Source: Saprospiraceae bacterium (GTDB taxonomy: Bacteria > Bacteroidota > Bacteroidia > Chitinophagales > Saprospiraceae). From it: a stretch of 64,000 bases of DNA. Positions 28,608 to 38,551 of this stretch are shown in pieces. The notes below the pieces were generated by a model. The model did no database searches. It had not been told where the DNA came from and worked only from the letters and a program-made list of their open reading frames with translations. The stretch's first letter is position 1; every line of letters starts with the position of its first letter. The position numbers were made by a program, and so were the translations under genes. The DNA is taken from contig JABARE010000017.1 in the NCBI GenBank assembly GCA_019187365.1, forward strand, positions 1 to 64,000, given 5' to 3'.

Positions 28608-31600
28608 TTAATTGTACATAAAGCTTACTGTCGCCCGGGATCCATGCCGGTTCAGTCCGTTCTGATCCGGATACAGATACTGTATTCCGATGACCTCTCT
28701 TCCCTTGGCAGCTCTCATGTGATCGACCATTTGGACGCTCCGGCTTCTCCCGATGTGCTGATTAAAAAAGGATTGCTGACTGCGGGTCATCATATCATAG
28801 GTATTGATCTGCGAATGGCCACCTCCAAAACTAACGGTCGTTTGTGCATGGGCAAAATTCACCAATGCTGACCGGACTTCACGGTAATGCTCAACGCCCT
28901 GTATGTGGGGTTCGTAGTCAATCTGCGTAGTCCGGTTTGACATCACGTTTCCCGGCAGTCCGGAAAGGATTCCTGTCCTGCTTGCGAACAATGAGATGTT
29001 GCCCACACTGGCGCTACCAGTTGAGCCAATGACCTCGGTAAAGGCATCCTGAACCTCCCCCGCTGAGAGTGCCCGCAGGTAATAGGAAGCAGAATTGATC
29101 TTTACACGGGAAGAATAGGGTTCCATCCCACTGATCCCCTCCAGTTCCGGACAACTGTACCGGTGCCCCGGATTGGCAGACTGATGCCTTCTCAAAATTT
29201 CGGCGCGATGCAGGCCTGCATTTGCATAAACGTGTACGATCTTAGGCATGGTCACTTCGAGGAGATAGCGACTCACCGGAAAATCCATCGCTGTGCTACG
29301 GCCGTCGAGAATATCTGGCGGTGCTTGCAACACAAATTCCACCCTTTTGGAAAATTCGAGTGCATTCGGCTTGGGAACAACTTTGAAATTGGACACATCA
29401 ACCCATTCAAAACTCTCTGTCATCTCCTTCTTCACCCTCCCCAGGTCGTAACCCAAAAAGTTGACGTTTTCATATCTCCAGTTGTTTTGTTCGCTTTCCA
29501 TTTTCTGGCGCATCGTCAAAAACCGCGAAGTCTTGAAGAAATAGGAGAACAGCTCGACTTCGTATTTCTTTACCTGTCCCGATGGCAATTGAATTCTCTT
29601 GTACTGGGTGGATCTCACGGTACTGTTGCCGATGGTGTGGGCAAAATTTACGACCTGCAACGACCGGTCAGCACGGGACGGATCAATGCGGGGCCCGGAA
29701 AGTTCGCGCAACGCCGATTCTGAAATATTAAGTTCTCCTATGGGCTGGTCCTTCCGGATGATCTGCAGGCAATAAATTTTATCCTGCAGCAGGTGGGAAA
29801 CATTAAAAATCACACCCTTTGCCTGCGGCATCACCCGCACGGGAACATGGGTGACCTGGCCATCTTCATCGGTGAAGCGCGCATAAAATGAAGTGCGCAC
29901 GTTGCTGACATCTCCTTCTTTCAGACACCGGTTGTCGGACTGCCGGCAACGGATGTATCCTTCGTTGTCTTGTGTCTCCCCTTTGAGAAAGTGTCTTTGG
30001 GAAATGTAGGGATATGTGAAGGAAAGATTGTCATCCACAATCTTATCGGGTTCTTCTCCAGTAGTAAAATGGTGGATTTTCTCTTCGCGAAAAACGCTTC
30101 CCCGTACAAGAACATCTCTGTCATTTTCGCGAATGCGTGCTTCGACGCGGATGCTGTGTCTGGTCTGTGCCCGCAACACAGACAGCGGTGCAAATGTATA
30201 AATGTGATTGGAATCGCTCCAGCTTCCCGTTCCGGTCAGGTTAACACTGGATCCTTCCCTGCGCAACTCAAAACTGTGCATATACGGTTGCAGTCTGCGG
30301 ATCACCGGAGGGTCTACCGGGGAGCCATACTCCTCGATTTCAAAAGTCCTGTTCATATCCATAGAAAAAGCTGCACTGACATCCGTGTAGACGGAAACGT
30401 CGGCGGCGCCGTCGGCCGGGCTAATGTCCTGGATGATCTGGATGCCGGAGAATGGATTTCCCGTCACCACTTCACAGACGGTCCCCGCCTGGAGTACAAA
30501 TTCGCAATCTCCTTCTGCCAAACCGTTGCAGACGTTGTAATAGAAACGGCCTCTACCGGTTACCCACTCAGGCCTTGGCAGGCCGCCCCTGAGGATAATG
30601 GCTGCACACGCTTGCAAAATATTTACTTTGATTTCTTCTACAAAGAGGTTGATCTTAATTCCAAAAGCTCCTTCGATGCCAGCGTAAAACTGGCCGGTGG
30701 CGTACCATCCATCAATTCCTGGTTCCATGCCGGTTACGGCACAACGCCTGTCCATGTCCGGAGTTGCATGGGTCACATTGACATCGAAACCCATTACCGA
30801 GGTGAGGTTGAAGAAAAAGGGAAAGAATTCGATGTCGACGGTGCTCATGACCATGGTCATGCCCATTGCAAAACCCACACCCAGTGGTGGTGCAGGCCGC
30901 GACCGGCCTGCCACCAAATTGTCGACGTCGCCGTCGAGACTTCGCACGCGGTTCGGCGATACTTTGGCCCGTTCGAATATACTGAGAAAGACAGAATCCG
31001 GTTCCGGCATGATGACCGGAACACCGTGCCCGACCATCAGATAATTGGTCACCCTGAGAAGTTCGATGGGTCCAATGGCCAATCTGACGCCACAGCGGTT
31101 GGTCGGCGTGCCCATATGGAAATACCAGTTGTCCTCTCCCGCGAAGAATTTTGCCCAAACGAGCGCATGCTCTGCTGTCCACCCGGGCGGTACACTGTCT
31201 AATCTCCCAATGCCACCCAAGATCGGAGGATCCATTTCGTATGGCACTTTGAGCTTTACGAAAAAACAGCCATCCAAAACCGTTGGTCCCCCCGGAGGCA
31301 TGTTAAGGGTCAGTCCAACGTAACCGGCAATAGGACTCCTGTCCTCCCGGCCAACCGTCGCGGCGGAGATGCCATTCGACATCACGCGGAAAGATCCCCT
31401 GAAATCAAACATGGTGAGACCGTGGGCGAAACTGAATGTTGCGGTGAGGGTGACGTCGAGGTTATAGGCCTTTCCCTGGTCGTTTGAGCCAAGCACCACC
31501 ATAAATTTAAGGCCAAGGTCTGTACCAAAATCGGGTACGTACCCATCTCTGGGAATTGCGCGGTTCGACCCGACTGGAGAGCCTGCTGCAGCCAGCACAT

Positions 31601-34600
31601 CTCCACCCTTTGGAAGATTGCCCACCAGGTTCATGTGGTGAAAAAATCCACCTCCGAGGCCATACAGGACAACCCCTGAAAACAAGGTAATGCCAGGATT
31701 CAAAACGACCATTCCGTCAACTGAAAAATAGGAAAACCAGCTCGATTCATTATAGCGTGTTGCACCCGGGAGTTTCCGGCATCCAAACTCAGCGTTGATG
31801 TCAATGCCCACCGTGATGCCAAGTTTGATTTCGAGCTGGATACCGCCCTTCACGCCTTCGTCGATGGCGTCCTTGTAAAATTCGAGGTATCCGCTGAGCT
31901 TAAGATCGGAGGCTTCTACGCGCAAATCGATGCGTTCGAGGTTAACGCCCGTTAGGTCAAAACGCTGTGGTGAAGATAGAAGGTCCATGCTGACCAGGAG
32001 CGAAATCCGGGCCGAAGCAGAAAAACCACCCTCCCCTCCTGTAAGGGTAATCCGGGGTTTGATGGTAATGCGGTCGTTTGAAATTCCAAAGCTGTCCAAG
32101 CCAATGGGGAATCCCGACATGGTGGATTCACCTTCCCCTTCGGGCAGATACCAATCCGGATAGTTCAACTTCAGGAAATGGGAACCTCCACCCGAACTGC
32201 CGCCCGGTGAAGATCCGCCCAGGCCCGTAAGAGAATAGTGAAATGCTCTCGTGTCGAAACCCGTTTCTGAATTGATTCTCAGGTTCCTGACTTCGATGCC
32301 GGGCATACTAACGGTCGTTGGCATGCTTTGTCCCTCCGGCAGGTTGCCGCTGCCAATGCGTAAAATTGCGCTGAGGTTTGCCTCGATGTAGTTGTGGGTT
32401 CCAAGCGATGCTTTGACATAACTATCGCTGCGGATTACGGCTTCTGCCATGGATATCGGTATGCGGATGTTCTCTGCGGGACGAACGGAAATGACAAAAT
32501 TGATGGAATCCCTTCCCTCGGTACCTTCTGTATTTGTGCGGATGTTGAGTTCAGCCTGGTACACCATATACTGGCTTCTCTCTGCAATGGGGATGCCCAG
32601 TTTACCGTTGAAGCCCGCCCTCCGGAAATTGTTCTGAATGATTTCGACGTACACAGTATCCAGTGAAGCGGCCCATCCGTTGAAGTTGCCATCGCCGTCC
32701 CAGCGAAGGATGTTTTCCGCGGCAGCCCGAAACGACAAACCTGTATTGTCGATAAAGATATTCCGGAACGCGAAGGTCAGCCGTCCGTGGTCCGGGCCTT
32801 GCAAGCGTTCCGGCGTGCGGATGCTGACTTCTTCCAAGAAGAATCCCTTCCAGGTATTGAAGACGTCAGCACTGGCCAATGCGGGGTGGGTGTAACCGGA
32901 GGGAAGACATGCCCGCAGGCGATCCGGATTTTCGAGATCTGAAAGATCGACCCAGCAATTGTGTCCGGGTTGGAAACCCCAGCCCTCCATGCCAGGAACC
33001 TGAAATGCGTCCATGTCCATGCGAAGCATCATGTGCCCTCCACGCGTAATGCGTCCGCCAAAGCGTGCTTCCACCTGGCCTGAGGCCGGGACTACACCGG
33101 ATGCGTTTTCGGGCAACAGCCATTCGCGCGTAAATCGAACCGCACCGAAGAGGTTGAGCGCCCTGAACCCCTCGCAATCCCATTCGACGGATGTCACCGT
33201 AGTGCGGTCAGGATTTCCGAAAGCACCCTTAATTCGAAATTCATTGTCATTGCCAAGGGGAAATACCTGGTCTTGGGGTAGATACAAGCGCACGTCGTTC
33301 CCAAATCCATCGGGAGTAATGCATACCTGCGCACCGAGTGAAATAAAACCGTTTACGAATTCGAGGTTGGGGATGCGAATATTGACTACAAGATCCATCG
33401 AAGCAGAGTCCTTCAGTACGCGCAGATTCATCAGGCCTATGACAATCCGGGCACCACCAATTTCCTTGTCGATGCCTATAGGCAGGCTGACCTTTGAACC
33501 GGCGCTCAGCAGGCTGAGCAACTTAGGCCCAGCCTCCAGTCCTGCCTCCAGTCCTGCCTCCATGGCGTCGGCGGCCCCCTCATCCATGCCCAGCAGTCGG
33601 CCCAGATCAGAAATGTGTTCGGAAACTGGAAAAGCTTCTTCAATAACGGGCGTTAGCGTACCTCCTATCATTTGCCTCGAAGCATTGATCTGAATGCCGC
33701 TCAGCCTGAATTTAATTTTTACATTGTTAAGAAAGCTTAGTTGCAAATAACCTATACCCGTACCGGAGGACTCCAGAGACTCCACTTCTACGGAAAATCC
33801 CGCGGCTGTAAAATTGCTTCCGGCAGTAATGCTTCCGGAAGGTGTCGTTGAAGTGATCTCCGGGAACCGGCAGGGTGAAGCACATGTACTCCGGCTCTCT
33901 TCCGGAGGAGTCTCTTCCCCTGTTTGAGCCCGGATGTGGAATCGCCTGATCGGGCTGCTGTGGTAGTATTCGGAATTGCTAAAGTAAAACTCCTCACGCT
34001 GCGAGTCGCCGGAAAGGGATTCGGGCACGGATTGTGAAGGATCCAAGAGCCAAATCACCCTCCAGTAATAGTCTCCGGTGTCAGAAAGGGTCCGTGCGCG
34101 ATCGTTCATTCTGTAAATTCCGGTCATCAGGTCCTCCACCGACGCAAAATTTCTTCCACCGATGCGGGCTGAAAAAGCTCCAACGATGCTGTCCTCATCA
34201 AATCGCTCAGAAGTCGCGATCTGCAGCACCCATCGCTCATCCACTTCTCCATAATAACTCGCATCCTCGATGGTTCGACCGTGCATGCGTACCAGGTAAA
34301 ACACGTCGGGAAATGAATTTGCCGGCAAAGCCCCATTATCCCAACGGAATTCAACGGACCCCGGATCCATCGCAGCGCCATTGGCAGGGCTTACCAATCC
34401 GGGAATGGGCATTCCAGTTACAAAATTGCTTTGCAGAACGAACGGATGAACTGCGCCGTCGTCCATGGTCATCCTCACGTCTGCAACTGCACGATTTCCC
34501 CTTGCTCTTTGGAACGCTGGTGTATTCCATGTGTCGTTCAACATGAATTTTCTGGCACGTTCTTCGGTGGCACCGGCAATTCCCTGACTGACGAGGAATT

Positions 34601-35864
34601 GCAACGGACCTCCGGTAGTCCAGCGGAGATCGTCGCTGCGGTTGTAGCGATTTGAACCCGATGCAGGGTCGACCAGGTTGATGGTATATTCCAACCGGCG
34701 GTACTCCGGACAATAAGGCTCGAATTCAATCATCAACGGCAGCATGGTAAACGGAAGGGTATCGTTCTCTGAAGGAAAGTAAAATTCACACCTTGGTGCC
34801 GTGCAGTCTCCAATTGTGAATTCCTCGGAGATGCAACCAGAATAGTTTTCCACTTCATCTGTCTCCTCGTCTTCCGGTCTTGACAGATAATAAAACCGGA
34901 CGATGTTGCTGTTACCCCGGTCGACAAACATCAAACGGCCATCGGGATCAAATGCGGTAACAAATGCCAGATATTCATGTCCCTCAGTCATCAACAGATC
35001 GGTCCCTCCCCTCAACACTGCCATAGCCTGTTGCGTTTCCTGCTGATACGTTCCCGCCAGGTTTAGATCGTAAACTTCGTCGATGTAATAAGCCAAATCG
35101 TTCTCCGTGGCATCGATCACATTTAACCGGTAGGTCATTCTGAATCGATCTGACGGAGGCACCGAACTGATATCGTGCATCCAGGCAATGGTAAATGTTT
35201 CACTGACCACCTCTTCGTCAGCAGGCATTACAATTTGAGGCCTTTCGATGAAACTCACCGTAAAATCGGCACAACCGGTTGAAGGGTCTGAAATGAGGTT
35301 GCCGGTTTCATCTACTGCCGAAAAACATATTGTATAATCTCCATCCGGTATGGCATGGTGCAGGTTGATGGCATTGAGCTGTTCGTCCGTAAGGTTGTTC
35401 GTATTTTCAAATCCACCCGTCGATGATCCGAGATCACTTAACTGATTTCCGGTAAACATCCGCGTCTGGAAACCTGCAATCTCAAGAGGCTCGCCAAGGT
35501 ATTGTATGTTTGCCTCTATGCCACTTGGACCAGTGATCCTGGCCGTAAACCTGAAGCGGTATGTATTTCCTGTGGTATTCTGAATGGTAATAAAAACGTT
35601 TGACAAATCGTCAATATAGAAGTCGAGGTCACTGGAATATGGGGGCGTGATCACGGTATTGACGGTCAACTGCGCAGCAACCTTAACCGGACCAATAGAT
35701 ACCATGAAGGCCATCAGCGCCGTTGCTAAAATCAAACAATCTTCCCGCCACTTCAGGTGGTCCGTTAGAAATTTACAAATCCGAACTAACGTTAGTTCGT
35801 ATGAGTGAATAAGCGAACCATTTCCAGGAAATGCATCCCTTCGATCATTTTGGATTGCTTCCAT
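28608..35864 (-). CDS. Giant 2418-residue exported protein, unknown function
   Basis: The N-terminus carries an export signal (CLILATALMAFMVSIGPVKV, ending AAQ at about residue 65) after about 40 extra residues. The start at 35864 overlaps the preceding gene by 20 bp; a later start cannot be excluded. Residues about 65-700 hold Ig-like beta segments (RFRFTARITGPSG, FTIAWMHD, VEFRWDNGALPANSFPDVFY). About 700-1650 are long beta-rich stretches with Gly-Ser linkers and no known domain. About 1811-1931 is a Big_5-like Ig domain (ISPADGAADVSVYTDVSAAF). The last 450 residues are mixed, with no T9SS sorting domain. Translation is coupled to the upstream barrel gene, so the two proteins probably act together at the outer membrane. 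Confidence 0.85.
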   Translation of the reverse strand: MEAIQNDRRDAFPGNGSLIHSYELTLVRICKFLTDHLKWREDCLILATALMAFMVSIGPVKVAAQLTVNTVITPPYSSDLDFYIDDLSNVFITIQNTTGNTYRFRFTARITGPSGIEANIQYLGEPLEIAGFQTRMFTGNQLSDLGSSTGGFENTNNLTDEQLNAINLHHAIPDGDYTICFSAVDETGNLISDPSTGCADFTVSFIERPQIVMPADEEVVSETFTIAWMHDISSVPPSDRFRMTYRLNVIDATENDLAYYIDEVYDLNLAGTYQQETQQAMAVLRGGTDLLMTEGHEYLAFVTAFDPDGRLMFVDRGNSNIVRFYYLSRPEDEETDEVENYSGCISEEFTIGDCTAPRCEFYFPSENDTLPFTMLPLMIEFEPYCPEYRRLEYTINLVDPASGSNRYNRSDDLRWTTGGPLQFLVSQGIAGATEERARKFMLNDTWNTPAFQRARGNRAVADVRMTMDDGAVHPFVLQSNFVTGMPIPGLVSPANGAAMDPGSVEFRWDNGALPANSFPDVFYLVRMHGRTIEDASYYGEVDERWVLQIATSERFDEDSIVGAFSARIGGRNFASVEDLMTGIYRMNDRARTLSDTGDYYWRVIWLLDPSQSVPESLSGDSQREEFYFSNSEYYHSSPIRRFHIRAQTGEETPPEESRSTCASPCRFPEITSTTPSGSITAGSNFTAAGFSVEVESLESSGTGIGYLQLSFLNNVKIKFRLSGIQINASRQMIGGTLTPVIEEAFPVSEHISDLGRLLGMDEGAADAMEAGLEAGLEAGPKLLSLLSAGSKVSLPIGIDKEIGGARIVIGLMNLRVLKDSASMDLVVNIRIPNLEFVNGFISLGAQVCITPDGFGNDVRLYLPQDQVFPLGNDNEFRIKGAFGNPDRTTVTSVEWDCEGFRALNLFGAVRFTREWLLPENASGVVPASGQVEARFGGRITRGGHMMLRMDMDAFQVPGMEGWGFQPGHNCWVDLSDLENPDRLRACLPSGYTHPALASADVFNTWKGFFLEEVSIRTPERLQGPDHGRLTFAFRNIFIDNTGLSFRAAAENILRWDGDGNFNGWAASLDTVYVEIIQNNFRRAGFNGKLGIPIAERSQYMVYQAELNIRTNTEGTEGRDSINFVISVRPAENIRIPISMAEAVIRSDSYVKASLGTHNYIEANLSAILRIGSGNLPEGQSMPTTVSMPGIEVRNLRINSETGFDTRAFHYSLTGLGGSSPGGSSGGGSHFLKLNYPDWYLPEGEGESTMSGFPIGLDSFGISNDRITIKPRITLTGGEGGFSASARISLLVSMDLLSSPQRFDLTGVNLERIDLRVEASDLKLSGYLEFYKDAIDEGVKGGIQLEIKLGITVGIDINAEFGCRKLPGATRYNESSWFSYFSVDGMVVLNPGITLFSGVVLYGLGGGFFHHMNLVGNLPKGGDVLAAAGSPVGSNRAIPRDGYVPDFGTDLGLKFMVVLGSNDQGKAYNLDVTLTATFSFAHGLTMFDFRGSFRVMSNGISAATVGREDRSPIAGYVGLTLNMPPGGPTVLDGCFFVKLKVPYEMDPPILGGIGRLDSVPPGWTAEHALVWAKFFAGEDNWYFHMGTPTNRCGVRLAIGPIELLRVTNYLMVGHGVPVIMPEPDSVFLSIFERAKVSPNRVRSLDGDVDNLVAGRSRPAPPLGVGFAMGMTMVMSTVDIEFFPFFFNLTSVMGFDVNVTHATPDMDRRCAVTGMEPGIDGWYATGQFYAGIEGAFGIKINLFVEEIKVNILQACAAIILRGGLPRPEWVTGRGRFYYNVCNGLAEGDCEFVLQAGTVCEVVTGNPFSGIQIIQDISPADGAADVSVYTDVSAAFSMDMNRTFEIEEYGSPVDPPVIRRLQPYMHSFELRREGSSVNLTGTGSWSDSNHIYTFAPLSVLRAQTRHSIRVEARIRENDRDVLVRGSVFREEKIHHFTTGEEPDKIVDDNLSFTYPYISQRHFLKGETQDNEGYIRCRQSDNRCLKEGDVSNVRTSFYARFTDEDGQVTHVPVRVMPQAKGVIFNVSHLLQDKIYCLQIIRKDQPIGELNISESALRELSGPRIDPSRADRSLQVVNFAHTIGNSTVRSTQYKRIQLPSGQVKKYEVELFSYFFKTSRFLTMRQKMESEQNNWRYENVNFLGYDLGRVKKEMTESFEWVDVSNFKVVPKPNALEFSKRVEFVLQAPPDILDGRSTAMDFPVSRYLLEVTMPKIVHVYANAGLHRAEILRRHQSANPGHRYSCPELEGISGMEPYSSRVKINSASYYLRALSAGEVQDAFTEVIGSTGSASVGNISLFASRTGILSGLPGNVMSNRTTQIDYEPHIQGVEHYREVRSALVNFAHAQTTVSFGGGHSQINTYDMMTRSQQSFFNQHIGRSRSVQMVDHMRAAKGREVIGIQYLYPDQNGLNRHGSRATVSFMYN
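33532..33563. repeat. 12-bp tandem repeat inside the giant gene
   Basis: GCCTCCAGTCCT is repeated at 33532-33543 and 33544-33555, followed by a partial third copy. It encodes the EAGLEAGLEAG run at about residues 770-778. Copy-number change would keep the frame. Confidence 0.6.
35782..35799. repeat. 18-bp perfect palindrome near the start of the giant gene
   Basis: CGAACTAACGTTAGTTCG reads the same on both strands. It lies 65 bp inside the annotated start of the giant gene, in the part that precedes the signal peptide, so it may be an operator or structured leader if translation really starts later. It belongs to the AACGTT-centred family seen at 26453, 49583 and 63237. Confidence 0.6.
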
Positions 35865-37560
35865 ACTGCTTGTTTTGAAAGAGGGAATAATTCAGGTTAA
35901 TAGATAATCTCCAGTCTTTGAATTGAGGTGTTACCAAAGAAGATTTGTCGAGATATGCCAGCGACGTATTCACCGAAAGTGAAGTGTTGATGGAATACCC
36001 GCAACTCAATGAGAAATTCAGTGTATTTCCGTCTTCAAGATCTCCTGCGATGAGCCGGTAGTAACCACCTCCGGCCCTGAATGCCAATTTTGGTTTTTCA
36101 AAATTTTTGCTGAAACTCAGGTTTGCACCAGATCGACGTTGCTCGCCCTGTTCAAATTGCTCCGTTCCGGTGAGCAGGCCCAAACTCATACTTGCTTTTA
36201 GGGCCCGCGCCTGAACGTTATAATTCAGACTGTAGTGGCTTACCTTTCCGGTTCCAAACCCGGAAGCCAACGGGCTCACGTCTTCCAGTTCGCTTTGCTG
36301 ATACGACAGTCCCAACTGTTGTGGCCAGTTGGCGCTACCGAATTTCAACTGCGGGCTGAGTTGGAGAACGGCCGTATTCCTTACCAGCCGGAATGTATCA
36401 TTGAGCTGTGCGATCCCGGGCGACTGATCCATTGTAAAATTGGAAAATGAGCCTTGTAATGCAAAGTTTTTGTGAGGCGCCACCATCGCGTTCGCACTCA
36501 GGATCGTCTTCTTGGAGGTATTCCTCCGGATGCTGTTCAGATTGCTTTTCTGCCAGCCGGATACCGTATTCAACACCAATTTGTTTTTCCATGCGCGAAG
36601 ACCAAGCCTGAGGGTGATGTCTTCAACATCATCCTGAATGTAATGCATGCCGAAACTTCGGTAATTGGGGTCTATGTGTTTGAACACAATTCCCACGTTG
36701 ATGAAGCGATGATTGTATTGCAGAGAGGCATCGTATGCCAGGTTCGCACGAGTGGTGTTGTTGGTCGTCATGAAGGGGTCAACGAATTTCTGTATATCCC
36801 TGCTTCGCTTATCCTGCAAACTGTCCTCTCTGGCAAGTTGATTGTTTGTCAATGTTGACAGGTCTGCATTGACCTCAAACTGGAAACCCTGCAAAAAAGC
36901 AAATTTGCCCTTTGCGCCCAGCACCAGGTTTTCAGCAGGAGGAAAAATGGTTCGGTTGATCAGCGAATCGGTGTTGGCAATGTAATCATCCTTTGTTTTT
37001 AAAAAATGAAAGTCGATGTGCCTTCGATCTTTGCCAAAACCCAGTTTCATACCATACAAACTGCGGCGATAATCCTGGATGAGATGAGAGTAGAATGCCA
37101 GAGAATCCAGATGGTAGTTGGGTGTCTTTACGGTGCCATACAAGCCGGAGAAGCGGAATAATCCCGGGGTCAATTCCACACCTGCGCCCAGAAATGTGAT
37201 TCCGTTGAGCGAATAATTACTGAATTGTATCACTCGATGGCCCAGATGAAGTTTGACCCATCGATACGAAGGACTCATCCCGAAGCGGACAAAAGGATTT
37301 GAAAATCCTGCAGTGAAGCGGCCCGTTCGAAACGTGAGATGGATCGGGATCTGGATGGAAAAAAGCTCCAGGTTGCCACGGAAGCTGGCGAGGTATCCCG
37401 AGGAATTCACCTCCGCTGTATCCCTCGACTGGTAACTCCCGTTATAGGAAAGACTCAGGTATGCACTTTTTTTGAACAGGTTGCCCTTTCTAAAAGAGCT
37501 GATGTCCTGTGAGAACACAAGGCATGGAAGAAGTACGAACAAGCATACTGAAAATCGCAT
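35845..37560 (-). CDS. Putative outer-membrane beta-barrel protein
   Basis: 571 residues from the ATG at 37560 (MRFSVCLFVLLPCLVFSQ is the signal peptide; the frame extends to 37623 without conserved residues). The body is a long series of amphipathic strands: SAYLSLSYNGSYQSRD, NLELFSIQIPIHLTFRTGRF, RWVKLHLGHRVIQFSNYSLN and GAGVELTPGLFRFSGLYG, ending LSINLNYSLFQ. This suits a barrel of roughly 20 or more strands. I recall similar barrels in Bacteroidota but no assigned function. It starts 22 bp after the zincin gene and overlaps the giant gene by 20 bp. A role as membrane anchor or export pore for the giant is inferred. Confidence 0.75.
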   Translation of the reverse strand: MRFSVCLFVLLPCLVFSQDISSFRKGNLFKKSAYLSLSYNGSYQSRDTAEVNSSGYLASFRGNLELFSIQIPIHLTFRTGRFTAGFSNPFVRFGMSPSYRWVKLHLGHRVIQFSNYSLNGITFLGAGVELTPGLFRFSGLYGTVKTPNYHLDSLAFYSHLIQDYRRSLYGMKLGFGKDRRHIDFHFLKTKDDYIANTDSLINRTIFPPAENLVLGAKGKFAFLQGFQFEVNADLSTLTNNQLAREDSLQDKRSRDIQKFVDPFMTTNNTTRANLAYDASLQYNHRFINVGIVFKHIDPNYRSFGMHYIQDDVEDITLRLGLRAWKNKLVLNTVSGWQKSNLNSIRRNTSKKTILSANAMVAPHKNFALQGSFSNFTMDQSPGIAQLNDTFRLVRNTAVLQLSPQLKFGSANWPQQLGLSYQQSELEDVSPLASGFGTGKVSHYSLNYNVQARALKASMSLGLLTGTEQFEQGEQRRSGANLSFSKNFEKPKLAFRAGGGYYRLIAGDLEDGNTLNFSLSCGYSINTSLSVNTSLAYLDKSSLVTPQFKDWRLSINLNYSLFQNKQYGSNPK

Positions 37561-37582
37561 AAATTTCTGAGCTAAGTCGAAT

Positions 37583-38551
37583 CTACCTTCGCCGTTGTCG
37601 TGGAGCAGGATCTGCAACCCCAAGGTGGTCTCTGATAATGCTTCTCAGCCATAGAGGGAAAGGGTGTCCATAAGGGTTGATTAACTTTCCGGGCTTTGCG
37701 GGATCTGCTGACCGGTTCTCCTCATCGTACCATACTCCATCCGGTTCGTATTGCTGTCCACCTCTCGACCGCCAGTTTTTTCTAAAATGATAGGAGGCAA
37801 TCCCCTGAGCGATCACCTCACTGGGGAATCGACTGTCACCAGTGTAATAATATACAGTTCCTCCATCTCTGGTATAACTTGAATTCAGGTAGTCGTTGAA
37901 GTGATCTCTGTATTCAGACAGATTCCCATAATGTTCCGCCAATTGATGTTCGCGGTCAACAAAATGGCCCATCTCGTGCAGTATTGTAAGGCGAACGTCC
38001 GTTTGTTCTTCGCGATCATATGCCATGGGATGTATGGTGATGACATCATAAAGGTCGTTCTTGTTTTCGCAGCGTCTTGCACCTCCTCCAATGCTGTGAC
38101 CGTCGCCGTCCTTTAGACCGGGGCGTCCCGGTATTAAGCGTCTTCCCGGACGACTGGGAGCCAGCGCTCCCGTTTGGGGAACCGCAATCCTGAAATTTAC
38201 TGGCAAATCCGGCAGGTAGTTGTCCGGCAGCACCGCCATAACTTCACGGATCACATCAAGTTTATCTGAAGTAAAATTGTAAAAGCGGAAAGTGCGTCCT
38301 CGGATATTTTCTTCAAGAAGTTCACCCCAGATTGTAGAGATGTTTTCCTGACCGGCATTTTCTTCAACGCACAATACCGAGCTGGAATTCCTGAAGTAAC
38401 AACACTGGCAACCTTCGCTTTCGCAATTGGAGATCAGTCTCGCAGCCCGCCTGGGGCGTTCCCGCCTGCGGGGCTCTGAGTCACTCTGCGAATACAGAGC
38501 AGGCAGGTTACAAAAGGTGTAGGCCACCAGGAGCAGGAGTACCCCTTTCAT
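37583..38551 (-). CDS. Exported zincin-type metalloprotease-like protein
   Basis: 322 residues with a signal peptide ([22 protein letters not shown]). After an Arg-rich stretch there is a small Cys-rich region ([11 protein letters not shown]). The zinc motif is HEMGH in [15 protein letters not shown] (about residues 192-196), and [13 protein letters not shown] further on could give the third ligand. The family is not one I can name; it differs from the M12B-like enzymes at 49386 and 59521. The ATG overlaps the stop of the collagen-like gene as ATGA. It may process a protein made by the same operon. Confidence 0.7.
   Translation of the reverse strand: MKGVLLLLVAYTFCNLPALYSQSDSEPRRRERPRRAARLISNCESEGCQCCYFRNSSSVLCVEENAGQENISTIWGELLEENIRGRTFRFYNFTSDKLDVIREVMAVLPDNYLPDLPVNFRIAVPQTGALAPSRPGRRLIPGRPGLKDGDGHSIGGGARRCENKNDLYDVITIHPMAYDREEQTDVRLTILHEMGHFVDREHQLAEHYGNLSEYRDHFNDYLNSSYTRDGGTVYYYTGDSRFPSEVIAQGIASYHFRKNWRSRGGQQYEPDGVWYDEENRSADPAKPGKLINPYGHPFPLWLRSIIRDHLGVADPAPRQRRR

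Noticed and set aside
29970..31202. 410-residue open frame on the plus strand inside the giant gene
   Set aside because: No domain, no plausible start signal, and fully antisense to a long coding frame.
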